Of a stretch of 35,495 nucleotides of DNA, positions 1 to 9,062 are shown piece by piece. Source of the stretch: Caloranaerobacter sp. TR13 (GTDB taxonomy: Bacteria; Bacillota; Clostridia; Tissierellales; Thermohalobacteraceae); NCBI RefSeq assembly GCF_001316435.1, contig NZ_JXLL01000017.1, positions 1-35,495 on the forward strand. The letters run 5' to 3'. The notes below the pieces were generated by a model. It did no database searches. It was not told where the DNA came from and was given only the letters and a program-made list of their open reading frames with translations. Made by a program: the position numbers and the translations under genes. Every line of letters starts with the position of its first letter. Position 1 is the stretch's first letter.

Positions 1-26
1 TGCTCTACCGACTGAGCTAATGGGTC
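1..26 (-). tRNA. 5' part of a tRNA gene, probably tRNA-Lys, cut by the window edge
   Basis: The minus strand starts GACCCATTAGCTCAG and continues to the GGTAGAGCA end of the D arm, a typical tRNA acceptor strand plus D stem-loop. The anticodon lies outside the window. The acceptor GACCCA with TTAGCTCAG resembles clostridial tRNA-Lys, but this identity is from memory of the family and is not shown by the visible bases. Confidence 0.8.
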
Positions 27-48
27 ATTTTGCAACTCACAGTTATAT

Positions 49-77
49 ATATTACAGGATAAGATATTGTTTGTCAA
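49..77 (-). promoter_or_regulatory. Sigma-A promoter of the tRNA gene
   Basis: On the minus strand a perfect TTGACA (72-77) is followed by a 17-bp spacer and TAATAT (49-54). The expected start lies about 15 bases before the mature tRNA 5' end. This is a strong stable-RNA promoter. Confidence 0.85.
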
Positions 78-122
78 CACTTTTTTTTAAATTTTTTATG
101 TGGTTTATTTTACCAAAATTTA

Positions 123-148
123 ACCTCTGATACTAAAGCATCAGAGGT
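123..148. repeat. Hairpin A, first copy of a paired dyad
   Basis: A 9-bp perfect stem (123-131 with 140-148) closes the loop ACTAAAGC. The core TGATACTAAAGCATCA is identical to that of hairpin B at 237-264. No T-run follows on either strand, so it is not a textbook terminator. The rest of 27-270 holds the tRNA promoter, the two hairpins and A/T-rich DNA, with no gene that I can see. Confidence 0.7.
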
Positions 149-236
149 CAAACTGCAGACAAAATAGAACTATAATAATTGAAAAAATATAAGCGAATAA
201 TTACAAAGCTTTAGTAAAGAAAATAAGTATAACTTG

Positions 237-264
237 AATCCCTGATACTAAAGCATCAGGGGTT
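237..264. repeat. Hairpin B, second copy of the dyad, just after purA
   Basis: A 10-bp stem (237-246 with 255-264, one G-T wobble) closes the same ACTAAAGC loop as hairpin A. It lies 6 bases past the purA stop and may serve as the operon's 3' end, but the minus strand after it reads ATTCAAG, not a T-run. A purA terminator or 3'-stabilising hairpin is possible. Confidence 0.65.
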
Positions 265-270
265 GCTAAA

Positions 271-1557
271 TTAGAAAATATTCTCTCTTAATATAGTTGC
301 ATTTCTATTAGGCCCTATAGAAACAATCTTAACTTTTACACCAACAAGTTCTTCAATCTTAGAAATATACTTCTTTGCATTCTCAGGTAATTCATCAAAT
401 GTTTTTACATTCTCTATATCTTCTTCTTTCCATCCATCTACAACCTCATATATAGGTTTACACCTTTTTAAAGTTTCTAAACTCGAAGGAAAATCTTTAA
501 CTACTTTTCCATCAAGCTCATATGCTGTACATATCTTTAATTTTTCAAAACCTCCCAATGTATCTAACTTAGTAATTGCAATAGAAGTTAATCCATTTAT
601 TCTAGCTGAATATCTTAGCATAACAGTATCTAACCATCCACATCTTCTTGGTCTACCTGTTGTAGTTCCATATTCATATCCTTTTTCTCTTATCATATCT
701 CCAGTCTCATCAAACAATTCTGTTGGAAACGGTCCTTTTCCTACTCTTGTAGTATAAGCTTTAACTACTCCTAAAACTTCCTTTATACCAAAGGGGCTTA
801 TTCCAGTTCCAACAGTTACTCCGCCAGAAATCGGGTGAGATGAAGTAACATATGGATATGTTCCAAAATCTATATCCAAAAGTGTACCTTGTGCTCCTTC
901 AAATAATATCTTTTTTCCATTTTCAATAGCTTCATTTAATAACGCAGTTGTATCGACAACGTATTTTTTTATTTTTTCTAGATAATCCATATATTCTGTT
1001 ACAATACTATCTTCCTCAAGCCCACTTTCACCATAAAGCTTCTCGATTATTTCATTTTTTTCTTTTATATTTCTTCTAAGCTTTTCCTCTAAAATATCTT
1101 TATAAAAAATGTCACACATTCTAATACCTTTTCTCTCAACTTTATCTCTATAACAAGGACCTATTCCCTTAATTGTTGTTCCAATTTTACTTTTGCCTCT
1201 TTTTTTCTCTTCAAACTCATCTAATTTAATGTGATAAGGAAATATAATATGTGCTCTATCACTTATTCTTAAGTTATCAGTTTTTATACCTTTATCATTT
1301 AAGTACCTTATCTCCTCTAATAATGATTTAGGATTTACAACAACTCCATTACCAATTACACACAATTTTTCTTCGTAAAAAATACCTGATGGTATTAGAT
1401 GTAGTTTAAACTGCTTCTCTCCTATTTCAACAGTATGACCTGCATTATCTCCTCCTTGATATCTAACAACTATGTCAGCTTTCTCAGATAAAAAGTCCGT
1501 TATCTTCCCTTTACCTTCATCTCCCCATTGAGCACCTAATATAACAAGTGTATTCAT
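271..1557 (-). CDS. purA: Adenylosuccinate synthetase
   Basis: A 428-residue protein, the usual length for the family. It joins IMP and aspartate using GTP to make adenylosuccinate, the first committed step from IMP to AMP, in the cytoplasm. The N-terminus carries the P-loop-like GDEGKGK, with catalytic Asp13 and His41 (in GDNAGHTV). The switch and base-recognition motif TTGRPRRCGW lies near residue 300. The ATG is preceded by AAAGGGG at about 8 bases. It follows the FAD oxidoreductase gene by 16 bases with no terminator between, so the two are probably cotranscribed from the promoter at 3018-3046. Nothing is missing or unusual. Confidence 0.98.
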   Translation of the reverse strand: MNTLVILGAQWGDEGKGKITDFLSEKADIVVRYQGGDNAGHTVEIGEKQFKLHLIPSGIFYEEKLCVIGNGVVVNPKSLLEEIRYLNDKGIKTDNLRISDRAHIIFPYHIKLDEFEEKKRGKSKIGTTIKGIGPCYRDKVERKGIRMCDIFYKDILEEKLRRNIKEKNEIIEKLYGESGLEEDSIVTEYMDYLEKIKKYVVDTTALLNEAIENGKKILFEGAQGTLLDIDFGTYPYVTSSHPISGGVTVGTGISPFGIKEVLGVVKAYTTRVGKGPFPTELFDETGDMIREKGYEYGTTTGRPRRCGWLDTVMLRYSARINGLTSIAITKLDTLGGFEKLKICTAYELDGKVVKDFPSSLETLKRCKPIYEVVDGWKEEDIENVKTFDELPENAKKYISKIEELVGVKVKIVSIGPNRNATILRENIF

Positions 1558-1573
1558 TTAATCAACCCCTTTG

Positions 1574-2962
1574 TTATTTGTTTAACCTTCTTATTATTTC
1601 TCTTGCTACAACTACCCCTGCAGTAGAAGCTTGTGCTAATCCTCTTGTAACTCCCGCACCATCTCCCGCAGCAAATAAATTTTCTATTTGGGTTTCAAGA
1701 TTATTAGTAAGCTTAACTCTCGAAGAATAAAATTTAACTTCTACACCATACAAAAGAGTATGTTTTGAAAATACTCCAGGAGCTATCTTATCCATAGCTT
1801 CTAGCATTTCTATTATGTCTTTTAAATGTCTATACGGAAGTACTAAACTTAAGTCGCCAGGAGTAGCATCAATCAATGTAGGTTGAACTAAACTTCTTCT
1901 TAATCTATCTTCTGTAGTTCTTCTACCATCCAATAAATCTCCTAACCTTTGTACTATTACCCCATCTCCTAACATATTAGCCAATGTTGCAATATACTTC
2001 CCATAAGCTATAGGAGAATTAAATGGCTCAGTAAATTCCTTAGAAACCAAAAGAGCAAAATTAGTATTTTCTGTTTTTCTTTCTGCATAACTATGTCCAT
2101 TAACAGTTTTTATGCCATCATTATTTTCTACAACTACTTCCCCATAAGGGTTCATACAGAAAGTTCTTACTCTATCATCAAATGATTTTGTATAATAAAT
2201 CAACTTAGATTCATAAACAACATCAGTAATTTCCTCTAAAACTACAGCTGGAACTTCTACTCTAACACCAATATCAACTGCATTATTTTTTAGGCTAAGA
2301 CCCAACCTTTCAGCTTCATTTTTAAACCATTCAGATCCTTCTCTACCTGGTACTGCAACTACATAATCGCTAGAATACTCTTCGTCTTTAGTTTTAACAC
2401 CTGAAACTTTACCATCTTTAACTAAAATCTTTTCAACAGGTGATAAATATTTTATTGTTATTTTATCCCTTAAGTACTCTTCCATTCTCTTTAATATATT
2501 AAAACATCTTTCAGTACCTAAGTGTTTAACCTTTGCAGGTATAAGTTTCAAATCTGCAGCAGCTGCTTTTCTTTGAATTTCTCTTATTTTATCGGTATTA
2601 GTACCGTGTATTTTTTCTGTAGCACCAAATTTCAGATATATTCTATCAACATAATTTATGAGGTCTTCAAGCTCTTTTTTCGTCATATACTCGTCTAGAA
2701 CACCACCGAACTCTGAAGTAAGTGTCAATTTACCATCACTAAAAGCACCAGCTCCTCCCCATCCGTTAACAATAGAACAAGGTCTACACTGAACACATTT
2801 AACACCTTTTGTTTTTATTGGACATACTCTACCTTCAATACTCCTTCCTTTTTCAAGTAGCAATATATCCATATTTTCGTCATATTTTAATAATTCTAGT
2901 GCAGTAAAAATCCCCGCAGGTCCACCACCAACAATTATAACATCATAACTTTTCTTAGGCAT
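1574..2962 (-). CDS. NAD(P)/FAD-dependent oxidoreductase (COG2509-like)
   Basis: About 462 residues. The N-terminus has an FAD-binding Rossmann motif GGGPAG within DVIIVGGGPAGIFTALELL. A Cys-rich stretch KCVQCRPCS is followed by NGWGGAGAFSDGKL, and a C-terminal FAD-contacting segment reads LFAAGDGAGVTRGLAQAS. This architecture matches uncharacterised FAD-dependent dehydrogenases of Clostridia, and the substrate is unknown. Two in-frame ATGs exist (2968 and 2962). I chose 2962 because GAGAGG then sits 8 bases upstream, whereas it is only 2 bases from the other. It is the first gene of a likely operon with purA and has its own promoter at 3018-3046. The Cys-x2-Cys-x2-Cys pattern could bind metal or be redox active. 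Confidence 0.85.
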   Translation of the reverse strand: MPKKSYDVIIVGGGPAGIFTALELLKYDENMDILLLEKGRSIEGRVCPIKTKGVKCVQCRPCSIVNGWGGAGAFSDGKLTLTSEFGGVLDEYMTKKELEDLINYVDRIYLKFGATEKIHGTNTDKIREIQRKAAAADLKLIPAKVKHLGTERCFNILKRMEEYLRDKITIKYLSPVEKILVKDGKVSGVKTKDEEYSSDYVVAVPGREGSEWFKNEAERLGLSLKNNAVDIGVRVEVPAVVLEEITDVVYESKLIYYTKSFDDRVRTFCMNPYGEVVVENNDGIKTVNGHSYAERKTENTNFALLVSKEFTEPFNSPIAYGKYIATLANMLGDGVIVQRLGDLLDGRRTTEDRLRRSLVQPTLIDATPGDLSLVLPYRHLKDIIEMLEAMDKIAPGVFSKHTLLYGVEVKFYSSRVKLTNNLETQIENLFAAGDGAGVTRGLAQASTAGVVVAREIIRRLNK

Positions 2963-3017
2963 CTTCATTACCTCTCTTCTAAAATAATTTTCGTTACAAC
3001 ACGAATGACCCCTAACT

Positions 3018-3046
3018 ATATTATCAAATCACTTTATTAAAGTCAA
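3018..3046 (-). promoter_or_regulatory. Sigma-A promoter for the FAD oxidoreductase-purA unit
   Basis: On the minus strand TTGACT (3041-3046), a 17-bp spacer and TAATAT (3018-3023). It lies about 50 bases upstream of the ribosome binding site, in the gap after the acetyltransferase gene. Confidence 0.75.
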
Positions 3047-3072
3047 TAAAATGCCGAATAATATTTTAATTA

Positions 3073-3678
3073 TTATTTGTAACGTTCGTTTTTGCGATAG
3101 TCGTTTTTACTTAACTCCATTTTATAATAACAGCAATATAACTTTCCTTTTTTAAAAACAAAGCCATCAGTCAAATCACCATGTCTTTCTTTTAATAAAA
3201 CATTGTATGTTTTTATGTCTAGTTTTTTAAGATATTCCCCTATTCTTTTAAAACCATTTTTTTCATAGCATCTTATTGCCCTTTTGTTAAATTTTGCGAC
3301 ACTTAAACACATTGTTTTCATTTTAAGTTTATTAAAAAAATAATCTAAGAAAATATTTAAGGCTTCAGTACCATAACCTTGATTTACAAAGTTAGCATCT
3401 AAAGTTATCCCTAAAGTTGCCTCTTTTTTGAATTTTTTGATTTTTCTGATTGTTAAATATCCAATTGTATATCCATTTTCATTTAATATACCAAAAGATT
3501 TTCTATTTTTCTTGAGTGTTCTATCTTTATACCACTGTCTTAATTCTTCATCTTTTAATTTAGGAAAATTATAATCAGAAAAAAGCGGTTCTTCATGTTT
3601 CGCCCAATCTTGCATTGCATATACATCTTCTAATTCCAAAGATCTTATAGTCACCCTTTTCCCTACAATTAAACACAT
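3073..3678 (-). CDS. GNAT-family N-acetyltransferase
   Basis: A 201-residue protein with a GNAT fold of the RimJ/RimL-like subgroup (Acetyltransf_3 type). It opens with the typical VTIRSLELEDVYAMQDW. The acetyl-CoA-binding motif A is visible as NQGYGTEALNIFLDYFF, and the last strand and helix contain NKRAIRCYEKNGFKRIGEY. About 35 basic residues follow the domain and may be lineage-specific. The acceptor (protein N-terminus, antibiotic or other amine) cannot be told from sequence. AAGGGGCGAGGG lies just before the ATG. A TATAAT-like box occurs at 3709-3719 without a clear -35. It appears to be a single-gene unit; the fprA terminator lies upstream. Confidence 0.85.
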   Translation of the reverse strand: MCLIVGKRVTIRSLELEDVYAMQDWAKHEEPLFSDYNFPKLKDEELRQWYKDRTLKKNRKSFGILNENGYTIGYLTIRKIKKFKKEATLGITLDANFVNQGYGTEALNIFLDYFFNKLKMKTMCLSVAKFNKRAIRCYEKNGFKRIGEYLKKLDIKTYNVLLKERHGDLTDGFVFKKGKLYCCYYKMELSKNDYRKNERYK

Positions 3679-3765
3679 ATACTAACCCTCGCCCCTTAAG
3701 TTATCTATATTATATTATATCACGCAATTAATCTCTTTATATTTGACACACTTCCTTTTTTATAT

Positions 3766-3800
3766 AAAAACACATCCAACCGATTGCTGGATGTGTTTTT
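3766..3800 (-). terminator. Rho-independent terminator of fprA
   Basis: A 13-bp perfect stem (3766-3778 with 3788-3800) with a 9-base loop. The minus strand ends in a T-run and A/T-rich tail. It begins 5 bases past the fprA stop. Confidence 0.9.
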
Positions 3801-3804
3801 AATA

Positions 3805-5013
3805 TTATTTATTATTTTCTAATAATTTTTCCCCAAACTCCTTACCAAACTCTACACATTTTTCAAATGATTTTTCATATGGTACAAAATTCACCTTCAA
3901 CCCATCTTTAACAATCTTTAATTTAAGATTCTTAAGACTTTCTTCTATAATTTTTACTGCTTCACCACTCCAACCATACGAGCCAAAGGCAGCTGCTAAC
4001 TTTCCTCTATTTGTTATAGGATTAATTAAGCTCAACAGTTTATAAATTGGTGGTAATATATTTTGATTTATAGTAGGAGAACCTATTAATACAGCTGTGC
4101 TTTTAGATATTTTCTCTTCCAATTCAAAACTATCCATCATTTCAATATCACATATTTCAACATCAATATCTCCCGCTTGTTTTATTCCCTCCGCAATCTT
4201 TTCCGCCATCTTACCAGTGTTTCCATAAGCAGAAACATAAGCAATAAATACTCTATTTTTTTGCGGCTTTCTATCTGCATCTTTAGCCAATTCCTCAGAT
4301 AATTTAACATATTTTCTCCAATTACTTCTTAATATCGGACCATGTCCTGGACAAATAATATCTATATCTAAACTTTTTATTTTATCTATAGCTTTAATCA
4401 TATAATTACTAAAAGGTTTTAATATAACATCAAAATAATACTTAAAAGCATCATCAAAATCTCCAACCAAATCATCAAACATCCTATCGTCGCAATAATG
4501 GCTTCCAAAAGAATCACAAGTAAATAATATCTTATCTTCTTCTAAATAAGTATACATACTATCTGGCCAATGCAAGAAAGGTGCTGAAATAAATCTCAAA
4601 GTTTTATCTCCTAAACTCAACGTATCACCATCATTTACAATCATATACTTAAAATCTATATCAACAATATGTTTTAAAAAATTGATAGCTGATTTAGAAG
4701 CAACCACAATAGCATTAGGTGCTATTCTCAATAGATGTCTTAAATTACCCGAATGGTCCGGTTCTGTATGATTCAATATAATATAATCTATCTCTTCAGG
4801 ATTTACAACAGTTTTTACTTTCTCTAAATATTCATTTTTGAATTTCTCCTTAGTCGTTTCTATAATAGCTTTCTTTTCAGCATCAATAAAATACGAATTA
4901 TATGTAGACCCATACTTTGTCTCCATAACAACATCAAATGTAACTAATCCAGGATCTAAAACGCCAATCCATTTAATTTTGTCTTTTACATCTAATATTT
5001 GCTTATTGTGCAT
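3805..5013 (-). CDS. fprA: FprA-type flavodiiron protein (O2/NO reductase)
   Basis: A 402-residue A-type flavodiiron protein. The N-terminal metallo-beta-lactamase domain (about 1-250) carries the diiron-site motif HTEPDH, with further ligands in [21 protein letters not shown] and ICPGHGP. A C-terminal flavodoxin domain (about 255-400) binds FMN through [10 protein letters not shown]. Such proteins reduce O2 to water and/or NO to N2O and protect anaerobes. No rubredoxin domain is fused, so a separate electron donor is needed. AGGAGG sits 8 bases before the ATG. Upstream on the minus strand TTGGCT-18-TATAAA is a weak promoter candidate. A strong terminator follows, so it is a single-gene unit. 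Confidence 0.95.
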   Translation of the reverse strand: MHNKQILDVKDKIKWIGVLDPGLVTFDVVMETKYGSTYNSYFIDAEKKAIIETTKEKFKNEYLEKVKTVVNPEEIDYIILNHTEPDHSGNLRHLLRIAPNAIVVASKSAINFLKHIVDIDFKYMIVNDGDTLSLGDKTLRFISAPFLHWPDSMYTYLEEDKILFTCDSFGSHYCDDRMFDDLVGDFDDAFKYYFDVILKPFSNYMIKAIDKIKSLDIDIICPGHGPILRSNWRKYVKLSEELAKDADRKPQKNRVFIAYVSAYGNTGKMAEKIAEGIKQAGDIDVEICDIEMMDSFELEEKISKSTAVLIGSPTINQNILPPIYKLLSLINPITNRGKLAAAFGSYGWSGEAVKIIEESLKNLKLKIVKDGLKVNFVPYEKSFEKCVEFGKEFGEKLLENNK

Positions 5014-5137
5014 TAAAATACCTCCTAAATTTTATTTCTAAATTTTAATTACCCAGAATACCTTTTTTATAAACAAATTTTCATTAACAAGCCAAGTTAA
5101 AACCTTCAATTTAAAATTATACAGACAAAAAATGAAA

Positions 5138-5159
5138 AACGAGGGCCTAAACCCTCGTT
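5138..5159 (-). terminator. Rho-independent terminator of the rplI-dnaB operon
   Basis: An 8-bp perfect stem (AACGAGGG and complement, 5138-5145 with 5152-5159) with a 6-base loop. On the minus strand it is followed by TTTTTCATTTTTTG. It lies 10 bases after the dnaB stop. Confidence 0.9.
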
Positions 5160-5169
5160 ATAAAATAAT

Positions 5170-6513
5170 TTATTGTCTATACTTCTCTAAATTCAAAAAC
5201 TTAGTAAACTGTCCCATCCAAACTAATTCAACTGTACCTGTAGGACCATTACGCTGCTTTGCTATTATTACCTCACCAATATTCTTTTTATCTGTATCTG
5301 GATGATAATATTCATCTCTATATAAAAGCATTACTACGTCTGCATCCTGCTCTATTGCACCAGATTCTCTTAAATCCGATAAAATAGGCCTATGGTCAGA
5401 CCTTAACTCAGGCGCACGTGAAAGCTGAGATAAAGCAACTACTGGACAGTCCATTTCTCTTGCCAAACCTTTTAAGCCTCTCGATATAGCAGATATCTCT
5501 TGTTGTCTATTCTCAGTTTTTCCATCTCCCTGCATTAACTGCAAATAGTCAATAAGTATCAAGTCTAATCCATTTTCTATTTTTAATCTTCTACATTTCG
5601 CCTTCATTTCACTTAGTGTAATTCCAGGCGTATCATCAATATATATTTTAGCCTGAGACAAAGGACCCATCGCTCTTACTAATCTCATCCACTCATCTTC
5701 ACTCAACTGCCCATTTCTAATTTTTTGTATCTCTACATGTGACTCAATACTTAACATACGCTGTACTAATTGCTCTTTTGACATCTCTAAACTAAATATC
5801 GCAACAGATGCATTACTTTTTAATGCACTATTTAATGCAACATTTAATGCAAAAGCAGTTTTTCCCATTGATGGTCTAGCAGCAACTAATATTAAGTCTG
5901 ATTTTTGTAAACCAGATGTTTTATTATCTATATCAAGAAATCCTGTAGATAAGCCTGTTATACCACCTTTATTTTCAAACATTTCTTCAATTTTATTAAG
6001 ACTGTCTAACAGAATACTTTTAATCGGTGTAAATCCTTCATGACTTTTTCTTTGTGTAATGTCAAATATCTTCTTTTCCGCCAAATCGATTATATTACTT
6101 ATTTCTTCATCAGCTTCATATCCCTTGGACATTATCTCATCAGAGGCTTTAATCAATTTCCTTAAAATCGATTTCTCTTCTACTATCTCACAATAATGCT
6201 TTATATTAGCAGTTGTAGATATGCCTTCTGATAAATCAGCTAAATAGGTCATTCCACCAATCGCTTCTAAAGTACCTCTCTTTTTCAATTCTTCAGATAA
6301 AGTTATCAAATCAACAGGTTCATTTTTGTCATTAAGCGCTAGTATAGCTTCATATATTTCTTTATGAGCTTCTTTATAAAAATCATCTGGCCTTAATATT
6401 TCAATAGCAGTAATTATCGAATCTTTGTCTAATATCATTGATCCTAAAACAGACTGTTCAGCTTCAATACTATGTGGAGGTACTTTCCCAATAGTTTTTA
6501 TATTATCAGCCAT
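5170..6513 (-). CDS. dnaB: Replicative DNA helicase DnaB (DnaC in Bacillus naming)
   Basis: About 447 residues, normal length. This hexameric 5'-3' helicase unwinds DNA at the replication fork and binds primase. The N-terminal domain (PPHSIEAEQSVLGSMI onward, to about 110) is followed by a linker and a RecA-like domain with Walker A ARPSMGKTAF, Walker B LILIDYLQLM and the C-terminal motif GAIEQDADVVMLLYRDEYY. I chose the ATG at 6513 because AGGAGGTG ends 6 bases upstream of it; an in-frame GTG at 6522 is part of that ribosome binding site. No intein is present. It follows rplI with a long hairpin between and ends at a terminator. gdpP-rplI-dnaB order is common in Firmicutes. Confidence 0.97.
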   Translation of the reverse strand: MADNIKTIGKVPPHSIEAEQSVLGSMILDKDSIITAIEILRPDDFYKEAHKEIYEAILALNDKNEPVDLITLSEELKKRGTLEAIGGMTYLADLSEGISTTANIKHYCEIVEEKSILRKLIKASDEIMSKGYEADEEISNIIDLAEKKIFDITQRKSHEGFTPIKSILLDSLNKIEEMFENKGGITGLSTGFLDIDNKTSGLQKSDLILVAARPSMGKTAFALNVALNSALKSNASVAIFSLEMSKEQLVQRMLSIESHVEIQKIRNGQLSEDEWMRLVRAMGPLSQAKIYIDDTPGITLSEMKAKCRRLKIENGLDLILIDYLQLMQGDGKTENRQQEISAISRGLKGLAREMDCPVVALSQLSRAPELRSDHRPILSDLRESGAIEQDADVVMLLYRDEYYHPDTDKKNIGEVIIAKQRNGPTGTVELVWMGQFTKFLNLEKYRQ

Positions 6514-6538
6514 AGAGCTCACCTCCTAATATAAACTT

Positions 6539-6575
6539 TCAGCACTTTTTAAGGCAATTCCTTAAAAAGTGCTGA
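6539..6575 (-). other. Perfect 16-bp hairpin between rplI and dnaB
   Basis: Arms 6539-6554 and 6560-6575 are perfectly complementary with a 5-base loop. On the minus strand the downstream sequence AAAGTTTATATTAGGAGG has no T-run and the dnaB ribosome binding site follows about 10 bases later. It is more likely an RNA-processing, stability or partial-attenuation element than a full terminator. Confidence 0.7.
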
Positions 6576-6589
6576 TACAACAAAATCCA

Positions 6590-7036
6590 CTAATTTTCAG
6601 ATACCTCAACCTTAAGCTTTGCTACAACAGATGGATATACTTTAATATCAACAAAAGTCACACCAAGAGTTTTTATATTGTCTTCTAACATAATTTTCTT
6701 TTTATCAACCTTTATTTTATGCTGTTTATTTAATGCATTAGCAATGTCTTTGCTTGTAATAGAACCAAATAGCTTGCCATTCGTCCCAGCTTTACCTTGG
6801 ATTTTAACACTAATACTAGATATCTTTTCAGCTAATTTTTTAGCTCTTTCTAATTCCTCTTTTCGTTTAATCTCTCTAGCTGCTTCCTGTTCTTTTAATA
6901 CCTTTAAATTACCTTCAGTTGCTTCTTTAGCAACTCCTCTCGGTAAAAGAAAATTCCTCGCATAGCCATCTTTTACATTAACAACACTACCTTTTTTACC
7001 AAGTCCCTTAACATCTTTTAATAATATTACCTTCAT
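6590..7036 (-). CDS. rplI: 50S ribosomal protein L9
   Basis: 148 residues, standard for bL9. It binds 23S rRNA near the L1 stalk. The N-terminal domain signature [19 protein letters not shown] is followed by the NFLLPRGVA segment, a long charged connecting helix (about 42-75) and the C-terminal domain. The start codon overlaps the stop of gdpP (TAATG), so it is translationally coupled to the c-di-AMP phosphodiesterase gene. Confidence 0.98.
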   Translation of the reverse strand: MKVILLKDVKGLGKKGSVVNVKDGYARNFLLPRGVAKEATEGNLKVLKEQEAAREIKRKEELERAKKLAEKISSISVKIQGKAGTNGKLFGSITSKDIANALNKQHKIKVDKKKIMLEDNIKTLGVTFVDIKVYPSVVAKLKVEVSEN

Positions 7037-9045
7037 TACTCTTCACCTTCCTTAATATATTCTCTTATCGCTTCTTTCAATCTTTCTTTTGCATAGTGTA
7101 AATCAGTTCCATCCAACTGCGCGCCAGCCGCCGTCAGATGACCTCCTCCTCCTAATTTTTCAAGAATCAACTGAACATTAATATCACCTAACGATCTGCC
7201 ACTTATATGTATTTTATCATCATTTATCACTAATACAAACGAAGCTTTTATACCACTAATATTCAACAAATCATCTGCTGATTGCGCAGCAATCAATACT
7301 GAATCATCATTAATTTCCTCTAATGTTGATATTGCAATAATACCATCTATTATCTCAGCTTTCTTTACAACTTCTGCTCTTAAAATAAACGTATATAAAT
7401 CATCCTGAAATAATTTTCTTACTGACGTAGTATCTGCACCAGCTCTCCTCAAGAAAGAAGCTGCCTCAAAAGTCCTTACTCCAGTTTTAAAAGTAAAATG
7501 CTTTGTATCTACTGCTATGCCAGCTAACATAGCTTCTGCTTCAAATTTTTCTATCTCAATTTTGTCTCCCATGTAATAAAGTATTTCTGTAACTAATTCA
7601 CACGTCGACGAAGCATAAGGCTCCAAATACATAAGAACAGGCTCTTCTATAAATTCTGCACCTCTCCTATGGTGATCAATCAAAACCACCTTATCAACTA
7701 TATCTAATAGTTCTGGGGCTTCTGTATAGCTTGGTCTATGAATATCTACAACAATGCACAAAGAAGACTTGTCTGCCTTAGCTACAGCCTCCTCAGGAGT
7801 AATTATGTGTTTTAAATACTGAGGATGATCTTGCTTTATTTTATTATAAATATTCTTTATTGAAGGATTAACTCCACTTAATACGATATATCCATCTTTC
7901 CCTCTATTCTTAACAGCTCTAAATATACCTAACGAAGCACCAAAACTATCCATATCAGCTATCTTATGCCCCATAATAAATACTCTATCTGATTGGTCTA
8001 TAAGCTGTCTTAAAGCATGAGAAATAACTCTTGCCTTTACTTTAGTTCTTTTCTCAACCGCTTTACTCTTACCTCCATAAAATTCAAGTTTGTCTATCTT
8101 TTTAACAACTGCTTGGTCTCCACCTCTTCCTAACGCAATATCTATGGCTGCTCTTGCAAATTCATAGAGCTGAGCAGGATTTTTCCCATTTACACCTACA
8201 CCCATACTTAAAGTAACTGGTATTTTATTACCTGCACTTATTTCTCTTATATCATCAAGTATGTCAAATTTTTTTGTTTCTAAATTTTGCAAATACTTAT
8301 GCTCAAAAATTATCAGGTATTTGTCACTTTCATATTTTCTTATAAGTCCATTTATTCTTGATGCAAAAATATTTAATCTTCTATCTATTTCTGCAATAAC
8401 TATTGGTCTTGAAGTCTCTTCAGTACTTTTTATAACTTCATTATAATTATCAACCTGTACTAAACATACATTAATTTTTTCATCATTATATTTGTCTTTC
8501 AATATAGTAAAATTAGTTACATCTATCCAATATAACATTATTATATAGCCTTTTTCGTTTTTATTTTTGTTCTCCTTTTTTACTATATTATACAACACTT
8601 TATAATGTCTATCTTTAATTGTTGCCTCAATTACCATATCTTTTTCATTATTCATTATATCGTCTACATTAAATCCTGGAATTATATCGTTTATCCTAGT
8701 TTCAAGTATATCTTCTCTATCGATCATTTCCATGAATTTAGGATTATACCAAGTTATCCTTCCATCTATTTCAACCATTGCTAAAGGAATTGGTAAATTT
8801 AAAATCGCATGCTTTGTAGCAGTATCAAAATCTTCTGTAAGACTTTCTATATATTTAGTCCACTCAACCTTTTTTAAGTGAACATTTCTCCAATGATAAT
8901 AAATTAAATAGAACAAAACTATTACCCCAATACCTGCAATTACAGGTTCATAAAAAGCTATAATTCCTATAAGTATCCCTATTATCCATAGATAAATTTT
9001 AGTGTCTGGTACTAAAAATCTAAAGATATTCTTCCCCTTTCCCAT
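7036..9045 (-). CDS. gdpP: Cyclic-di-AMP phosphodiesterase GdpP (DHH family)
   Basis: A 669-residue membrane protein that hydrolyses c-di-AMP to pApA. Two membrane segments lie near residues 13-47. A PAS domain follows (about 60-170), then a degenerate GGDEF domain (about 175-310), and then the DHH domain with [14 protein letters not shown] and IDHHRRG carrying the metal-binding Asp/His residues. The DHHA1 domain ends with [13 protein letters not shown]. All domains of the family are present. AGGAGG lies 5 bases before the ATG and is partly inside a short CCTAA/TTAGG stem. It sits between yybS and rplI, overlapping rplI by one base. It controls potassium and osmotic signalling through c-di-AMP. 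Confidence 0.96.
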   Translation of the reverse strand: MGKGKNIFRFLVPDTKIYLWIIGILIGIIAFYEPVIAGIGVIVLFYLIYYHWRNVHLKKVEWTKYIESLTEDFDTATKHAILNLPIPLAMVEIDGRITWYNPKFMEMIDREDILETRINDIIPGFNVDDIMNNEKDMVIEATIKDRHYKVLYNIVKKENKNKNEKGYIIMLYWIDVTNFTILKDKYNDEKINVCLVQVDNYNEVIKSTEETSRPIVIAEIDRRLNIFASRINGLIRKYESDKYLIIFEHKYLQNLETKKFDILDDIREISAGNKIPVTLSMGVGVNGKNPAQLYEFARAAIDIALGRGGDQAVVKKIDKLEFYGGKSKAVEKRTKVKARVISHALRQLIDQSDRVFIMGHKIADMDSFGASLGIFRAVKNRGKDGYIVLSGVNPSIKNIYNKIKQDHPQYLKHIITPEEAVAKADKSSLCIVVDIHRPSYTEAPELLDIVDKVVLIDHHRRGAEFIEEPVLMYLEPYASSTCELVTEILYYMGDKIEIEKFEAEAMLAGIAVDTKHFTFKTGVRTFEAASFLRRAGADTTSVRKLFQDDLYTFILRAEVVKKAEIIDGIIAISTLEEINDDSVLIAAQSADDLLNISGIKASFVLVINDDKIHISGRSLGDINVQLILEKLGGGGHLTAAGAQLDGTDLHYAKERLKEAIREYIKEGEE

Positions 9046-9062
9046 TTTATCCTCCTAAAAAA

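Noticed and set aside
1548-1730. Plus-strand open frames lying opposite purA, the FAD gene, hnd genes and ptsI
   Set aside because: They lie antisense to strongly conserved genes, have no ribosome binding site and show no recognisable domains.
6514-6522. GTG at 6522 as the start of DnaB
   Set aside because: It is part of the AGGAGGTG ribosome binding site; the ATG at 6513 has correct spacing.
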